The translations under genes and the position numbers were made by a program. 64,000 nucleotides of DNA, taken from Melieria omissa. Its lineage: Eukaryota > Arthropoda > Insecta > Diptera > Ulidiidae. Shown here piece by piece: positions 23,165 through 35,693 of the stretch. The stretch spans positions 31,913,298-31,977,297 of the forward strand of contig OZ020267.1 in the NCBI GenBank assembly GCA_963971225.1, written 5' to 3'. The notes below the pieces were generated by a model. That model was given only the letters and a program-made list of their open reading frames with translations. It was not told the origin of the DNA and ran no database searches. Numbering within the stretch: position 1 is the stretch's first letter; each line of letters opens with the position of its first letter.

Positions 23165-25190
23165 GAAATTAAAAATTCCACAAATTGCTTCACAACTGCT
23201 CAGAAGTTGCTCTTAGAGGGTTAAAATCTGTGACTGACCTCTACTAATGTTTTCGTCTCATTATTTATCTCGAACATGCTTACCCCCTACCTCCAACCCT
23301 TAATGAGGTTCCCATACGAAATGATCATTTAACTCGACTAATTGTTTTACAGCTTCTCAGAAGCTGCTCTTAGAGGGTTAAAATCTATGACTCCCCCTAC
23401 TAATTTTTCCTTCTGAATATTTTTCTCGAACATTCTTACCCCCTACCTCCAACCCTTACTCAGGTTCCCATACGAAATGATCATTTATGTTGATCTAATT
23501 TCTCCATAACTGCTCATAAGCTGCTCTCAGAGGGTTAAAATCTATTACTGAACCCACTAATTTTCTTTGTGAATATTTCTTTCAAATAAACTTACCCCCT
23601 ACCTCCAACCCTTAGTGAGGTTCCCATATAAAATGATCATTAAAGTTTGTCTAATTCATTTACAGATGCTCACAAATAGCTCTTAGAGGGTTAAATTCCA
23701 TGACAGACCTTCACTAATTTTTCCTTTTGAACATTTCTTTCGAACCTACTTACCCTCATCTCCAACCCTTAATAAGGTTCTCATACGAAATGTTCATTTA
23801 ACTCCTCTAATTGTTTTACAACTTCTCAGAAGTTGTTCTTAGGGGGTTAAAATCTATGACTGACCCCTACTAATTTTCCCTTCTGAACATTTCTTTCGAA
23901 CATATTTACCCCCCATCGCCAGCCCTTAGTGAGGCTCCCATACGAAACGATCATTAAAATTTGACTTATTGCTTTACAACTTCTCAGAAGTTGTTCTTAG
24001 AGGGTTAAAATCTATGACTGACCCCTACTAATTTTTCCTTCTGAACATTTCTTTCGAACATATTTACCCCTCATCTCCAACCCTTAATGAGGCTCCCACA
24101 CAAAATGATCATTTAAGTTTGACTAATTGCTCCACAGCTTCTCAGAAGTTGTTCTTAGAGAGTTAAAATCTATAACTGACCCCAACAAATTTTCGTTCTG
24201 AAGATTTCTTTCGAACCTACTTACCCCCATCTCCAACCCTTAATAAGGTTCCCATACGAAATGATCATTTAACTCCACTAATTGTTTTACAACTTCTCAG
24301 AAGTTGTTCTTAAAGGGTTAAAGTCTATGACTGACCCCTACTAATTTTTCCTTCTGAACATTTCTTTCGAACATATTTACCCCTCATCTCCAACCCTTAA
24401 TGAGGCTCCCATACGAAATGATCATTTAAGTTTGACTAATTGCTCCACAGCTTCTCAGAAGTTGTTCTTAGAGAGTTAAAATCCATGACTGACCCCTACT
24501 AATTTTTCCTTCTGAACATTTCTTTCGAATCTACTTACCCCCATCTCCAACCCTTAATAAGGTTCCCATACGAAATGATAATTTTACTCGACTAATGGCT
24601 TTACAGCTGCTCAAAAGTTGCTCTGAGAGGGTTAAAATCTAAGACTGACCCCTACTAATTTTTCCTTCTGAACATTTCTTTCAAACATACTTACCCCCTA
24701 TCTTCAACCCTTAATGAGGCTCCCATACAAAATAATCATTTAAGTTTGACTAATTGCTCCACAGCTTCTCAGAAATTGCTCTTAGAGGATTAAAATCTAT
24801 GCTTGATCCCTACTAATTTTTCCGTCTGAATATTTCTTCTTAACAAACTTACCCCCCCATTTCCAACCCTTAATAAGGTTCCCATATAAAATGATAATTT
24901 AACTTGACTAATTGCTCCACAGCTTCTCAGAAGTTGCGCTTAGAGGGTTAAAGTCTATGACTGACCCCACTAATTTTTCTTTCTGAATATTAACCCTTGA
25001 GGTTCCCATATGAAATGATCATTAAATTTTAAATAATTCATTTCCAGCTTCTTACAAGTAGCTCTTAGAGGGTTAAAATCTGTGAGGGACCCCAACTATT
25101 TTGTCCTTCTGAATACTTCTTTGGAACATAATTACCCCCAACCTACAACCCTTAATAAGTTTCTCATACAAAATGATCGTTTTTATATAA
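23165..25190 (+). repeat. ~157-bp satellite, about 13 units
   Basis: Each unit has CTTCTCAGAAGTTGCTCTTA, GAGGGTTAAAATCTATGACT, GACCCCTACTAATTTTTCCT, TACCCCCTACCTCCAACCCT and CCCATACGAAATGATCATTT in order. The GTTAAAATC landmark falls at 23221, 23378, 23535, 23691, 23847, 24005, 24163, 24318, 24476, 24632, 24790 and 24948 (steps 155-158), then 25073 (shortened unit). The family is regular and well conserved, with a CTTCTCAGAAG palindrome in every unit. A lone GAGAGGGTTAAAATG at about 25697 may be a stray remnant. Confidence 0.93.
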
Positions 25191-25194
25191 TGGG

Positions 25195-28100
25195 CTCCCA
25201 TTACTCCCAAGTATCCCCCAAACTAACACAGACCCCCATTTTTTCCTCTTGCAAATGTTTTTGCCTTATATACCAACTATCTCCAACTCTTAAGGGAGTT
25301 GCCATACAATACCGATATTTTAATGGATTTGGCTCATTTGTAAATTTAGTAGTTGAATGTAGTCGTATCTCAGAAACCACTAAACCGATTTGAATGATTT
25401 ATGCAACAATCGACAATATTCTTAAGTGCAAAAAATACAAAATTGATTAAAGTTCCAAAAATCACCACCAGAGTGCGCCTCTCATATACACAAAGTTGTG
25501 TGGTTGATAACTTTTGGATTTCTACTAACTTTCTGGCGTTCAAGTTAAATTTAGAGTTTTGGTGTATTCAGAGATCTATAGTAGAATTTTATGGCAAATA
25601 TTTTCGTTTTAAATTTTTTTCTAAAAAGTGCTGTTTTAATGAATATTTATTGGCATTCTTGGAAAAAGGGTCTATTTGACCCTTAAACATGGGACTGAGA
25701 GGGTTAAAATGTTTGACAAAAATTTTCGTCGTTGTATTTTACACCAAATTGCTGAACACATCATAAACCTGAAATGTAAGATTACACAGTCTTCGTGTGT
25801 CCATTCACCATTAAAATGTGTAAAAGGAGGAAAACAATGGCACTTCCTAAAATAAAAAAAAATTCATATGTAGACTTTAAAAACGCCAATACACGTGTAT
25901 TGTTTTTTGGCTCCGTCTGCCAGAAATCGTTGTCAGAACCTTTTTATTATGGAAAAAATTTGATACTGTTGTTCAGTGTAATTTATTTTGAAATATTGAA
26001 CTCAAAAGTGAAAACAAAAAAATAATGCAAATTGTAAATTTGCATTTGTATAGAAATTATTTTTTTCAAAACTGTTAAAGCTTAATTTAGGAACTTCTAT
26101 GTTATTTTCTTTAAATTTCTGCTTTAACTTAATTAAAGTACTTTCAGCAAAATATTATTTTTTTAAATTATGGCATTTCTGAAAGACTGTGAAAGACAGC
26201 ATCCAGTGTCATTGCTTGTTTGTGATATTTTCAATTGTTTTGTCACAGCCACAAATAAAAATCACATTTCAAATGAAGTTTGTTTTAAATTGGCAAAAGT
26301 TGTATGTTGTTGTTGGTGCCATGAAAAGTTTTCATTGTTGACTTTTGTCAACAATGCGAAAGTGTTAAAATTAGATTTTGCTATTCTGTTTGCATAGTTT
26401 TCGACTCTGACTGCGACTTCGAATCCTGTTTACGCTGTCTGCTGTTGTCTGTTGTTGTAATTCTTGTAATTGTTATTGTTGTTGTTGTTATGATGATTTC
26501 AGCTGTCTATCGTTGGTAAATTTAATTCAGTTTAATTGCACCGACACTTGGAAAATGTATAAATTGCACGCATGACTGCAAACACAGTTTGCATTGTTGT
26601 GAACGCACAGTGAGATTTAAATGTTGCTCTGACAGTTGACAGCTGCTTTGGCCTTAATGCCGTCGTCATCTCAGCTCGACTTGACTCTTTGCATAGTCGA
26701 AGCTTAGATCGCTGTACAATCAACGTGCAAATGTTTATTCTATTTGAATTGCGTAAATTACCTCGAAACTGGTGCGATTGCAGTTGGCGATTGGTACTGA
26801 TTGCTACAAGTGCCCAGAATTTGTTGCTGCTTCAACGTTGGTTGAAATTGCCGTCAGTGTAGTAAGCAAAGTAACGTCTTCGTTTGTAATTATTTTAGGG
26901 ATTTCGTGACAGTGAAGTTTAGAGATTTTATGAGGAGAAATTTGGTTTAGTGGTTCGAGTTGGCTGGGTTGGTGTATGTGATATGTGAGGTGGCTGGATT
27001 TGATGTATTTATTTAAACCAAGTAATAGAATTCATGCAATTAACATTGCAAAATTAGAGGGATTATTCAACTAAAAATACAAATTGTTAAGAAGCACTTC
27101 AGGCTTTATATTTGAAGCAGAATATCGCCCAAGAAGAAGGATTATGCTGTTTCAATCAGATACAGAGCCGAATGAAAATTAGGTGCCTCCAATGTATTCC
27201 TTGGAGGAACGGATTACTTTCGTCTACTGTTTGGTGTGAAAGTTGCCGCGAAGAACGCGACAACGCGTTGGACGTTGAAAACGGTTGGCGCGGTGGATGC
27301 ACGGTTTGTGCCTTCGCTTTAATGCTCGAAACACTCAAATGCCTTCAAAATTGTCTACTAAATCAACCATTAACTCTTTCTATATTTTTGCTTATAGTGA
27401 AAATATTAACAAATATCTGACTCGTCCATATCCTTTCAATTCCCCCTCTAGTTGTTTACCTTTGACTCTTTTTGAATTCTCAGTGCTGCACTGAACTCAC
27501 ACTGATTGATCAAATCAAATTACTCAATTGAATTGTCAACGAATCAGTCAATCAATATTTACACTTTTGCCCGAAACGATACACTTGGAGCAGCTTTTGT
27601 GCTCAAATGACTATTGAATTCCTGGGCCGATATCGGACAACAACCCGAGCACACAGCACAGCGTTTGTCATGGCAGCAAAACGGCTTAAGTTCCAACTGT
27701 TGTTGCAACGATGAACAATTTAACAAACAACGAAAATTCTTTTAACAAGAAATTATAAAAACAAAAACAAAAAAACTGCTTGAAAAAGCAAACGAAACGC
27801 GTCACAGTCGAGTTGAGCTTTTTCGAGTGCTTTGACAACTCGAGGCGTCGTTGGTGCGCGCGTTTCGTTTTCTGTCCCGTGCAGACGTTGAAAATAGACA
27901 ACCGCTGCCAGTCGACGCTGTTGCTGGGTGCCAAAGCGGCAAATCAACGCTTGAATTGGTCTCATATTTCGGCAATGTCCACAAGACAAAGTTGGATGAA
28001 AGTAACAGTGGAATGGTGAGCAACACACTTGAAACTGATTTTGATGTATGTGTGTGTGTGTGTGTGTGTGTTCAAGTGGCAGCGCTGATGCCACTCGACG

Positions 28101-29325
28101 TGTGTGTTGAGTTCAAGTTGTGCGCCTTCGATCCGATTGTCTGGAAAATTTCTTTGACAAAGCCTACACGTTGAATGATTTAAAGAGCAACAACAAGTTG
28201 CAATTGATTCTCATAGAATTTAATTCAACAAAACAAAAGAAATTAAAAAAATTAATTATAAATTCAAACAAAATTCTACTTAATATTTTAATCAGCTCTT
28301 TGTCTTTGCTTTGCTTTTGCTTAACTTTCCATGGCAGTTTATTGTTTTTTTTTGTTTACTTTTTGTTTTATCAATTCTTATAAACTCGCTAAAGATATCA
28401 ACGAACAACAACACGAGGGCAGATTTTGCTAAATTAAGAAAATTTCTGCCGCCTAAATTTTTATGCCATCTTACGGCCACTTGTCACTAATAAGCCTCAT
28501 TTGCATTCACGCACATTTACCCCCCACGACCCCTTCATCGTCTCGATTCTTCCTCGATTTTGCCAGCCAGCCTCGAAATGCCTCGTAAACGCACCAAGTG
28601 GCGAATATTAAAATTTTACGACATAATCTGCAGCAACAATGTCGCCAGACCAGAGTTGGGCGCATTGTTCGTCTCTTCGTACCCTTTTGGCTGGTGGGGC
28701 AAAGTGGCCTGTGTTGCATGCAGGCACTCGTCCCTTATTGAGTTTAATATTCCGTTTTAACTGTGTCCCATTGAGTTTTCAATATGACAACAACAACAAT
28801 AAGAAAATTATACGCCGAAAATTTGCAACGAAATTGCCACTCGATTAAGAGCGCCAGACTGATTTGGCTGCTGTGTAATTGTGTTTGTGTGTGTGTGGGT
28901 GGGTTCGTATATATTTGAATTTATGCGACTGCTTCGATGCGTCAAAAACAATTGAAAATTCGTTCAAGTAAAGTTGAATTGAGCGAATGAAAAAAAATCG
29001 ATTAAGTTCGCATAATTATGTCTAAATTTATGGCGTCTAAAGGCAGCTTACAAGCATTCAAATGTCACCTTTGGGCCCAGACAAGCACAAGGACAATTTT
29101 TTCTAAACTTATTTGGAACAATTTTGTATCGATTGTGTACCTTAAACTTATGTCTTTCTGGAGAACTGATATAAAAAAAACAAAAAATAGCAGATAAAAA
29201 CAAAGATTGATGTTCCGGCAGGTCACAGGTTAAGGGTTTAAAGGTTAGATTTGCTTTCTAATGACTTCTATCGAGACTTTATGAGGAAAAAAGAGGAAGA
29301 AAACGCATTTAATCTTAAACTTGTC
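25195..29325. other. Single-copy non-coding DNA
   Basis: Largest repeat-poor stretch (about 4 kb). GTT run (26474-26490), GT tract (28046-28072) and CAA runs. Open frames of 60-113 codons overlap on both strands with no domain. 27830-28000 is more GC-rich. No gene can be supported; it may hold regulatory sequence or intron. Confidence 0.5.
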
Positions 29326-29329
29326 CCGT

Positions 29330-30640
29330 TTTCTATCTAGAAGAAGAAAGACGCATTTGGGTGAATTTTTCTTTGACAATGTAGGAGATTTTGCCGATGA
29401 GAATATTCCTGTCCAAAGTCCAGTAGACATCGACGAAAGTCTAGTAAACTTCGTAAGGAATAGAAGAAGAGAAGAAGAAGAATAGAAGGATTGGAGAAGG
29501 AAAAGTCACCTGGGCCACTTTTTTTCGACAAACTCTATAACCTAACCAATAGGACTATTCACAGTTTACTAGGCTCAAAGTGGAGAAGGAAAACTGATCC
29601 AGGCAACTTCTACTTCGACAATATTTAGGATCTAGCGGATAGGACTTAAGTCGACTAAGGTTCCTAATAAACTCAAGCTGGAGAAGGAAGACTCACCTGG
29701 TCAACTTCTAAAAAACCTAGTCGATAGGGTTATTACTAGACTTCGTAAGGAGCTCAAAGTGGTGAAGGAAGAGTAACCTGGGCCACTTTCTCTTCAACAA
29801 ACTCGAAAATTTAGGCGATAGGATTATTAAAAGTCCATAAGGCTTCGTAAAGAGCTCAAAGTGGAGAAGAAAGACTCATCTGGCCAATTTCTTGTTTGAC
29901 AAACTATTGAATCTAGCCAACACGACCATTCAAAGTCTACTAGGGTTCAAAAGGAGCTCAAACTGTAGAAGAAAAGCTAACTTCTTCGACAAACTAGGGA
30001 ATTTAGCCAAAAGACCTATAATAGTCTACCAGTCTTCGTAAGAACCTCAAATTGAAAAAGAAAAATGCACCTCAGGGACTTTTTCTTCGACAATCTTGAG
30101 GATCTAGCGGTTAGGATCAAAGTCTAGCAGGGTACGCAAGGTGCTCAAACTGGAGAAGGAATACTAACTTCATGTTCGACAAACTAAAGAATCTAGCCAA
30201 TGGTACTCTAAACAGTTTACTAGGCTTCCTAGGGACCTCAAAGTATAGAAGGACAACTAACTTATTTTTCGGCAAACTAGGGAATCCAGCCGATAGTCCT
30301 ATAAACAGTCTACTAGGCTTCGTAAGGAGATCAAATTCAAGAAGGAAAATTCACCTAAGAGACTTCTTTTTGACAATCTTGAGGATCTAGCGGTTAGAAC
30401 CAAAGTCTACTAGGGACCTCAAAGAGGAGAAGGAAAACTCATCTGGACCATTTCTTCTTCGACAATCTAGCTGATAGGACTTAAGTCTACTAGATTTCGT
30501 AAGGACCTCAAACTCGAAAATGAAAACTCACCTAAGCAACTTCTTCTTCGTCGAACTAGAGATTCTAGCCTTTAGGACTATTCATATTCTACAAGACTTC
30601 ATAAGAAGCTCAAACACATTTCAGTGAATTTGCGAACTTA
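29330..30640 (+). repeat. ~93-bp minisatellite, first array
   Basis: Repeated blocks CTTCGTAAGGAGCTCAAA, TGGAGAAGGAAGACTCACCT, GGGCAACTTCTTCTTCGACA, AATCTAGAGGATCTAGCCGA and TAGGACTATTCACAGTCTAC. Steps vary (about 80-108 bp); 30221 to 30314 is exactly 93 bp (31 codons). In one frame two adjacent units translate into related peptides around NSLLGF (30172-30390). The same family recurs at 50060-51290, and both arrays are followed by TTAA(G/A)TTCGATTGATT. Confidence 0.85.
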
Positions 30641-30699
30641 AGTTCGATTGATTAATCAGGCTTAAGTGAGCTTTCCGCTGTACCGGCAAGACCTCCCTA

Positions 30700-31690
30700 T
30701 CTATGCATCCTTGAGTTTCTTAATATGGAAGCTATGTAGGTGTAGCAGACAATTTTGTTTACCATCTCAACACTATGGCTCTGCTTTTCAAGCTCATTTG
30801 TTACTTTGAACTTGTGAGAACATTGAACTCTTTCTAGTTCTTTGGGTATAAAACATTTCGATTGCCTATGTTTTACATCAGTCTAGACAGAATAGACGAG
30901 AGACTATACTGTAGACTACAATATCAGTCAACTGAATATTGATTCAAAGTCTGATGGATCAATTTTTTCATGCTTTACGTTCTCATTAGGTGCTCCTACT
31001 TTCCTTTAGAGCAGCAACTCCTACCTACTCTTCTACCTCCAATACATCAATGAGTTTCTTAATATAAAAGCCAGTTGTAGCAGACACTTGGTTCAACTTC
31101 TGATGACTAAATCTCTTTTAAGGATCATTTGCTAGTTTGAACTTTCGATTACTTTGACCTCCTTCTAGTTCTTTGAATGCAAAGTATTTCAAACACTTAC
31201 GTTCCACATCAGTCTAGACAGAGCAGACTACGGATTACACTATAGACTACTATAGATTATGATATCAGCCTATAAGCACATTGATTCAAAATCTGACTGA
31301 TCTACTGTGCCATGCTTCAGTAAAGTCTAAATTCTAGTCTTCAAAGCACAGCAACTGGTACCAGCTAAATTTAAATTAATTTTAATATTTTGCTAGTTTT
31401 ACTGTCGTATGGTAATAGGTAGGAAGAAAGGTATAAATAGGTCTAGGGGGAGAAGGTAGGTAGGAAGAAAGGTAAGGAATAGGTCCAGGAGGGAAGGCGG
31501 TGGAACTAAGTAGCTGGGAAGAAGACTCCAGATATCAGTCTAGACAGAATAAACTATGGACTACACTATAGGCTTATATACAGATTACAATTCAAAATCT
31601 AACTGATCAGCTTTGCCAAGCTTTGCGTCTTGTTTTAGTGCTCCGCTTGTAAACTGCTTCATACTTCAGTAAATCTTAAATTCGAGTCTT
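30700..31690 (+). repeat. ~330-bp tandem repeat, about three units
   Basis: CATCAGTCTAGACAGA (third copy: TATCAGTCTAGACAGA) occurs at about 30876, 31208 and 31534 with matching flanks (TAGTTCTTTG upstream; GACTACAATATCAG and TTGATTCAAAATCTGACTGA downstream). The third unit is separated by unrelated AGGTAGGAAGAAAGG-type sequence (31415-31500). Confidence 0.8.
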
Positions 31691-31859
31691 TAAAGCACAA
31701 CTGTCTACAGTGAGTCTGAAGAATCCACTAAATTTAGAAACTCTCAGGACTCACTTTAGTCCAGCCTGTTTAAAAAACAAATCTAGATGGTTTTCGTTAT
31801 ACGCAACAACGAACTTAATGTGAATTCTTAGGTCAGGACTTTGGTATTTAGAAGGCATT

Positions 31860-32895
31860 GTCTTAGTATATTTTTAGGCATACTTGAACATTTTGTTGAT
31901 ATACTTTAAAGCGCACATTTTGCTTGTAAACTATTGAGCGTATAATTTATTAGTATACTTTTAGGCTTGTAATTTATTAATATACTTTTGAGGCTTATAA
32001 TTCATAAGTATACTTTTAGGCTTACAATTTGTTTGTTTGATTGAAGGTTTTCATTTAATTGAATACTTTTAGGTATATATTTGGTTAGAAATTCTATTGA
32101 TAGCATACTTTGAGGGTTATATATCGTTAGTATAGGCATACATTTTGATTGGATGCTTTAGGCATACAATTTTTAGCATACTTTTGGGCGCACATCGTGG
32201 TAACGTAGTTTTAAGCACTTTCTAATTGTATGCTTTTGAGCTTATAATTTGTTAGTATACTTTTAGGCTTCTAATTTGTTGGTATACGTTTAGGTTTTCA
32301 TTTAGTTAGTATACTTTTAGGCATACAGTTAGTTAGAAAACCTATTGTCAGAAGCATATCTTTAGGTATATGAATCAGTAAAAGTTGTACTTTTAGTGTT
32401 TTCTTTTTCTTTCTGTACTTTAAGGCATACAATTTGTTAGTCTACTTTTAGACACACATTTTTGAGTAAAATATATTTTTTTGGGATACTTTTAGGCATA
32501 AATTCTTTTGCGTACTTTTTGACACCAAATTTTGTTATTGTATTTGTAAGCACACATTGTGATTGTATTCGTTTAGGCTTGCAATTTGTTAGTATACTTT
32601 TAGGCTTATAAGTTTTTAGTATACATGTAGGTTTTGTATTTAGTTATCATAGTATAATTTCTGGGCAATATTTTTGTTAGAAGATTACTGTTAACATACT
32701 TGTAAACCTATTTTTGTTAGCATACTTTTAGGCATAAACCTTCATGTGATACTTTAGGGCAAACAATTTTTAGTATACTTTTAGGCACACATTTCGTTAG
32801 CATACTTCTGGATACATATTTTGTTAGTATACTTTTAAGCGTGCATTTTGTTAGCATAATTTTAGGCGTACATTTTGTTTTTGTATTTTAAAGCA
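31860..32895 (+). repeat. ~27-bp array of Su(Hw)-like motifs (gypsy-insulator-like)
   Basis: About 30 or more head-to-tail units of the form TTAGTATACTTTTAGGCATA followed by CAATTTG. GTATACTTTTAGGC starts at 31953, 32008, 32255, 32309, 32592 and 32773. GCATACTTTTAGGC is exact at 32720; GCATACTTTTGGGC at 32176; GTATACTTTTAAGC at 32827; many weaker copies lie between. Adjacent good units are about 27-28 bp apart (31953 to 32008 holds one intermediate unit). The only element shared with the ~140-bp array at 6590-9375 is the motif itself, in the opposite orientation. From memory, the Drosophila gypsy insulator is about 12 Su(Hw) sites at a similar pitch; this array is several-fold longer. Confidence 0.85.
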
Positions 32896-32899
32896 TTTA

Positions 32900-34870
32900 A
32901 TATATCTTTTCTTTGTATTTTTTATAGGCAGTTAAAATATTTTTTTGTAATCTTGCGAATCAATATGCCTGCACGTAGAACATGTAGCGTTCAAAAATTA
33001 ATGCTGCGGAAATTACAGCACTGGCATAAATTTTAAAGGCCATCTTTTGCTGCTGCTGCTTGACGCTCCATTTTGTACGCACAGCCCACGCAGCGAAATG
33101 TTGCTGCTGCTTTGGTTATTGTTGTTGCTTTTGTTGTGCTATTGCCATGGGTTGAATAACGCTGAGATCGGTACACACACAGACACACACATACACACAG
33201 AGAACATTTTCACTGTCACTGCTGTACGCTGTGCGTTTGCTGGTGATGATTTGAGGTTGTGGACAGCGGGAAAAATTCCTTTTTTTGTTTTTTAAGGTAA
33301 AATGTTTATGGCGCACTCGTTGTTGCCATTTCATGCATAAAAAATTTGTGTAGTGCTTTTGTTTCTTAATGCCAACACCAAAAAAAAAAAATATAAAAAT
33401 AGCAAAAAAAAAATATTTGCATCTGTTTAATGTTTTGAACAATTTTGGTGCTTGCCTACTTTTCGGCGCAACGACAACAAGCAACGCGGAGAAATGCTTT
33501 GCATATTTTTGCTTAACGAAAGCAGCCGCTTTCGATGCCAGACAACGCGGCCAACAAACAGTTTTGAGCCAAAACATTTTGGTCGGCAACAACAACAACA
33601 ATGCATATTATTAAAACAAAAAACTTTCTGACCACTGATGAGGCTGAAGTTGCGCTACACTTGGCCAGAAATTTTCATTAGTACAAACTCTGTTGTTGCT
33701 GTTGGCATTTATTGGCCGCTGTTGCTGCCCCACTTTTTTGTTGACGACAGACTTTGAAGATGCAGTTAAACGTTACAAAAATTGAACAACTTTATAATTT
33801 TTTATGAGTTTTAAAGCGAAATTCGTTTAGGATTTTTCTCCCCAACATAAACGACGAATGACAAAAAGAAAACAAAGGCAAAGCAGAGACTGAGAGAATT
33901 GGCCCAAAGTGTGCGTAAGCGAAAAGTGTTGCAGTTTGCCGCAACTGTCGAAGAACTTTTGTCACATTTGTATTTTGCTTTTATGCTTTTCATATTTTTC
34001 CTCCATTATTTGGAACAAAAATGTTAACTTGCTTTGTTGTTGTTGCTGCCCAAATAGCAGTTTAAAAAGTTATTAGAACAAAAAAAAAAAACAAAATGTT
34101 CGCCCTAAAGAAATTATGAGTGGGCCGCAATTTAGTGCCAACATTATTGTTATTGTTGTGTACGTGGCGAAATGTGGCGAACATCGAAAAGTGACTGTTT
34201 TGCGTTGCTGCAAATTAACAGCTGTCGGACGCCGAAGCCGCAACGAGTGGGCGAGCGAGCGAGTGTTGCGGTCGGTGGTTGATTTGGCGCTTTGTGCCAA
34301 CAATGGCGCTTCGTTAGTTTCCTTACTTATTAGTTAGCTAAATCACGTACTGCGTGTTCGTCTTTCGTTTTGCTCCATTTTTTTGCATTTCCATCCGCGT
34401 GCGTTTGGTTCATTTTTCTCGAGTTACTGTTGGCTGCCGTCGCCTAAATTTTACTGCTTGTACAATTTTTTTTGTGTTCTGGTTTTTGTTTTTTCTGGGG
34501 GTTGTTTGTTGCTGTTGTTGTTGTAATACGCGCGGAAATGTAATCACCAATTATGATGTGTGGGTGTGGTGTCATAAGTGGTGAATATTTAAAGAAGTTT
34601 CAAAAGTGATGTCAAGTGCGAGACAAATAAAACTGAGGGAACTTTTAGTTGATTAGATTCTAACTGGAAATCTCTTCCTATGAAGTGATAAACCACAGCA
34701 AAAGTAAAAAAATTGTAAACTAAACAAATTTTTAACTAACCAAACTTAAGATCAGATTTTAAGACCCCAAAGTATGCAGAAAAGTCCATAAGACTTTCGT
34801 ATATTCAAGTTGCAATAATGTGAGATATCACTGGTCTCTGTTGCCTCATAGAAGACATCAGAAGATTAAC
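32900..34870. other. Single-copy non-coding DNA
   Basis: GCT/GTT-rich segments (33045-33140, 33690-33725), a CA tract (33171-33200), poly-A runs and AACAACAAC (33589-33600). Overlapping short frames lack domains. 34135-34300 is more GC-rich. No gene supported. Confidence 0.5.
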
Positions 34871-34950
34871 TAATCATAGATTAGATTACATTGGAATTGA
34901 TGTGGCTAGGTGGATTGGTTTTGATTTTTTTGGAGTAGATTTGATAACTA

Positions 34951-35692
34951 TCAGGTGTACAACTTTGCTTCCGCCGTTTTCCGATAGGTGGCTGTACCGG
35001 CTGAGGCTGGTTGAAATACATAGATGGTAATGCCTTTAAAGTGAGTGTGGACAGTGCCTAACGAATTGTCATCGCCGTTTCAGTGACAGTTGTTCTTGTT
35101 TTCGTATTATTCACGCTCGAAAATGTCCGTTTATGTGCCCAATTCTCGCCATTTGCGGGAAGTTTTACTTTTCTGTTACAATTCGAAAAAAAAATGCAGC
35201 TGAAGCGCATCGAATGCTCTCAGAAACTTACGGTGATGCTGCTCTGAGTGAAAGAACGTGTCGGGAGTGGTTTCAACGTTTTAAAAATGGAAGAGCGACA
35301 TGACAAAGTCATCCTCCAACACGACAATGCTCGGCCTCACGTCGCAAAAGTGGTCAAAAAGTACCTGGAAACGCTGAAATGGGAAGTCTTGCCCCACCCG
35401 CCGTATTCCCCAGATGTCGCCCCTTCTGACTTCCACCTATTCCGTTCGATGGCACACGGCCTGGCAGATCAACATTTTCAATCCTTCGAAGAATTGGAAA
35501 AATGGATTGCTTCATGGATAGCGTCAAAAGAGGACTCCCTTTTTCGAGCCGGGATCCGAAAATTGCCGGAAAGATGGGAGAAAGTTGTCGCTAGCGACGT
35601 ACAATACTTTGAATAATACATCTGTAAGCACTTTTTCGCAATAAAGCTTTTAATTTTGGAAAAAAACGGCGGAAGCAAAGTTGTACACCTGA
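34951..35692 (+). mobile_element. Internally deleted mariner element with perfect 30-bp TIRs
   Basis: Left terminal repeat 34951-34980 (starts TCAGGTGTACAACTTTGCTT) is an exact reverse complement of 35663-35692. TA target duplications lie at 34949-34950 and 35693-35694; total 742 bp. Perfect termini and intact duplication indicate a recent insertion. Interior holds the start of a transposase (from ATG about 35122, reading MSVYVPNSRHLREVLLFCYN), a frame break at a nine-A run (35186-35194), and then the C-terminal catalytic part. It is inserted in the ATTGG-type array. Confidence 0.95.
35122..35616 (+). pseudogene. Mariner transposase, internally deleted
   Basis: N-terminal helix-turn-helix segment (35122-35300; includes SERTCREWFQRFKNGRA in the shifted frame) is joined to the catalytic C-terminus, which is open from 35248 to 35616 as a 122-codon frame. 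That frame shows ILQHDNARPHVAKVV (second catalytic D) and HPPYSPDVAPSDFHLFRSMA (third D, the DD34D mariner signature), ending in KLPERWEKVVASDVQYFE, the expected family C-terminus. The middle, including the first catalytic D (TGDE region), is absent, and a +1 frameshift at 35186-35194 breaks the N-terminus. It cannot transpose itself but its ends look mobilisable. Confidence 0.9.
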
Positions 35693-35693
35693 T

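Noticed and set aside
23165..25190. Regular repeats as a CRISPR array
   Set aside because: Eukaryotic context; units are ~157 bp and homologous along their full length with no unique spacers.
28450..28466. GCCTAAATTTTTATGCC as another insulator-like motif
   Set aside because: The central AAAAGTAT block is changed and the spacing is longer; resemblance is too weak.
31860..32895. Motif array as part of a gypsy retrotransposon copy
   Set aside because: No LTR, primer-binding site, gag or pol-like reading is visible on either side.
33116..33601. 161-codon minus-strand frame
   Set aside because: Built from poly-T/poly-A, CA and GTT tracts; composition is low complexity.
34766..34779. CCCCAAAGTATGC-type sequence as a motif copy
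   Set aside because: Three or more differences from the 14-mer; within chance for this AT-rich window.
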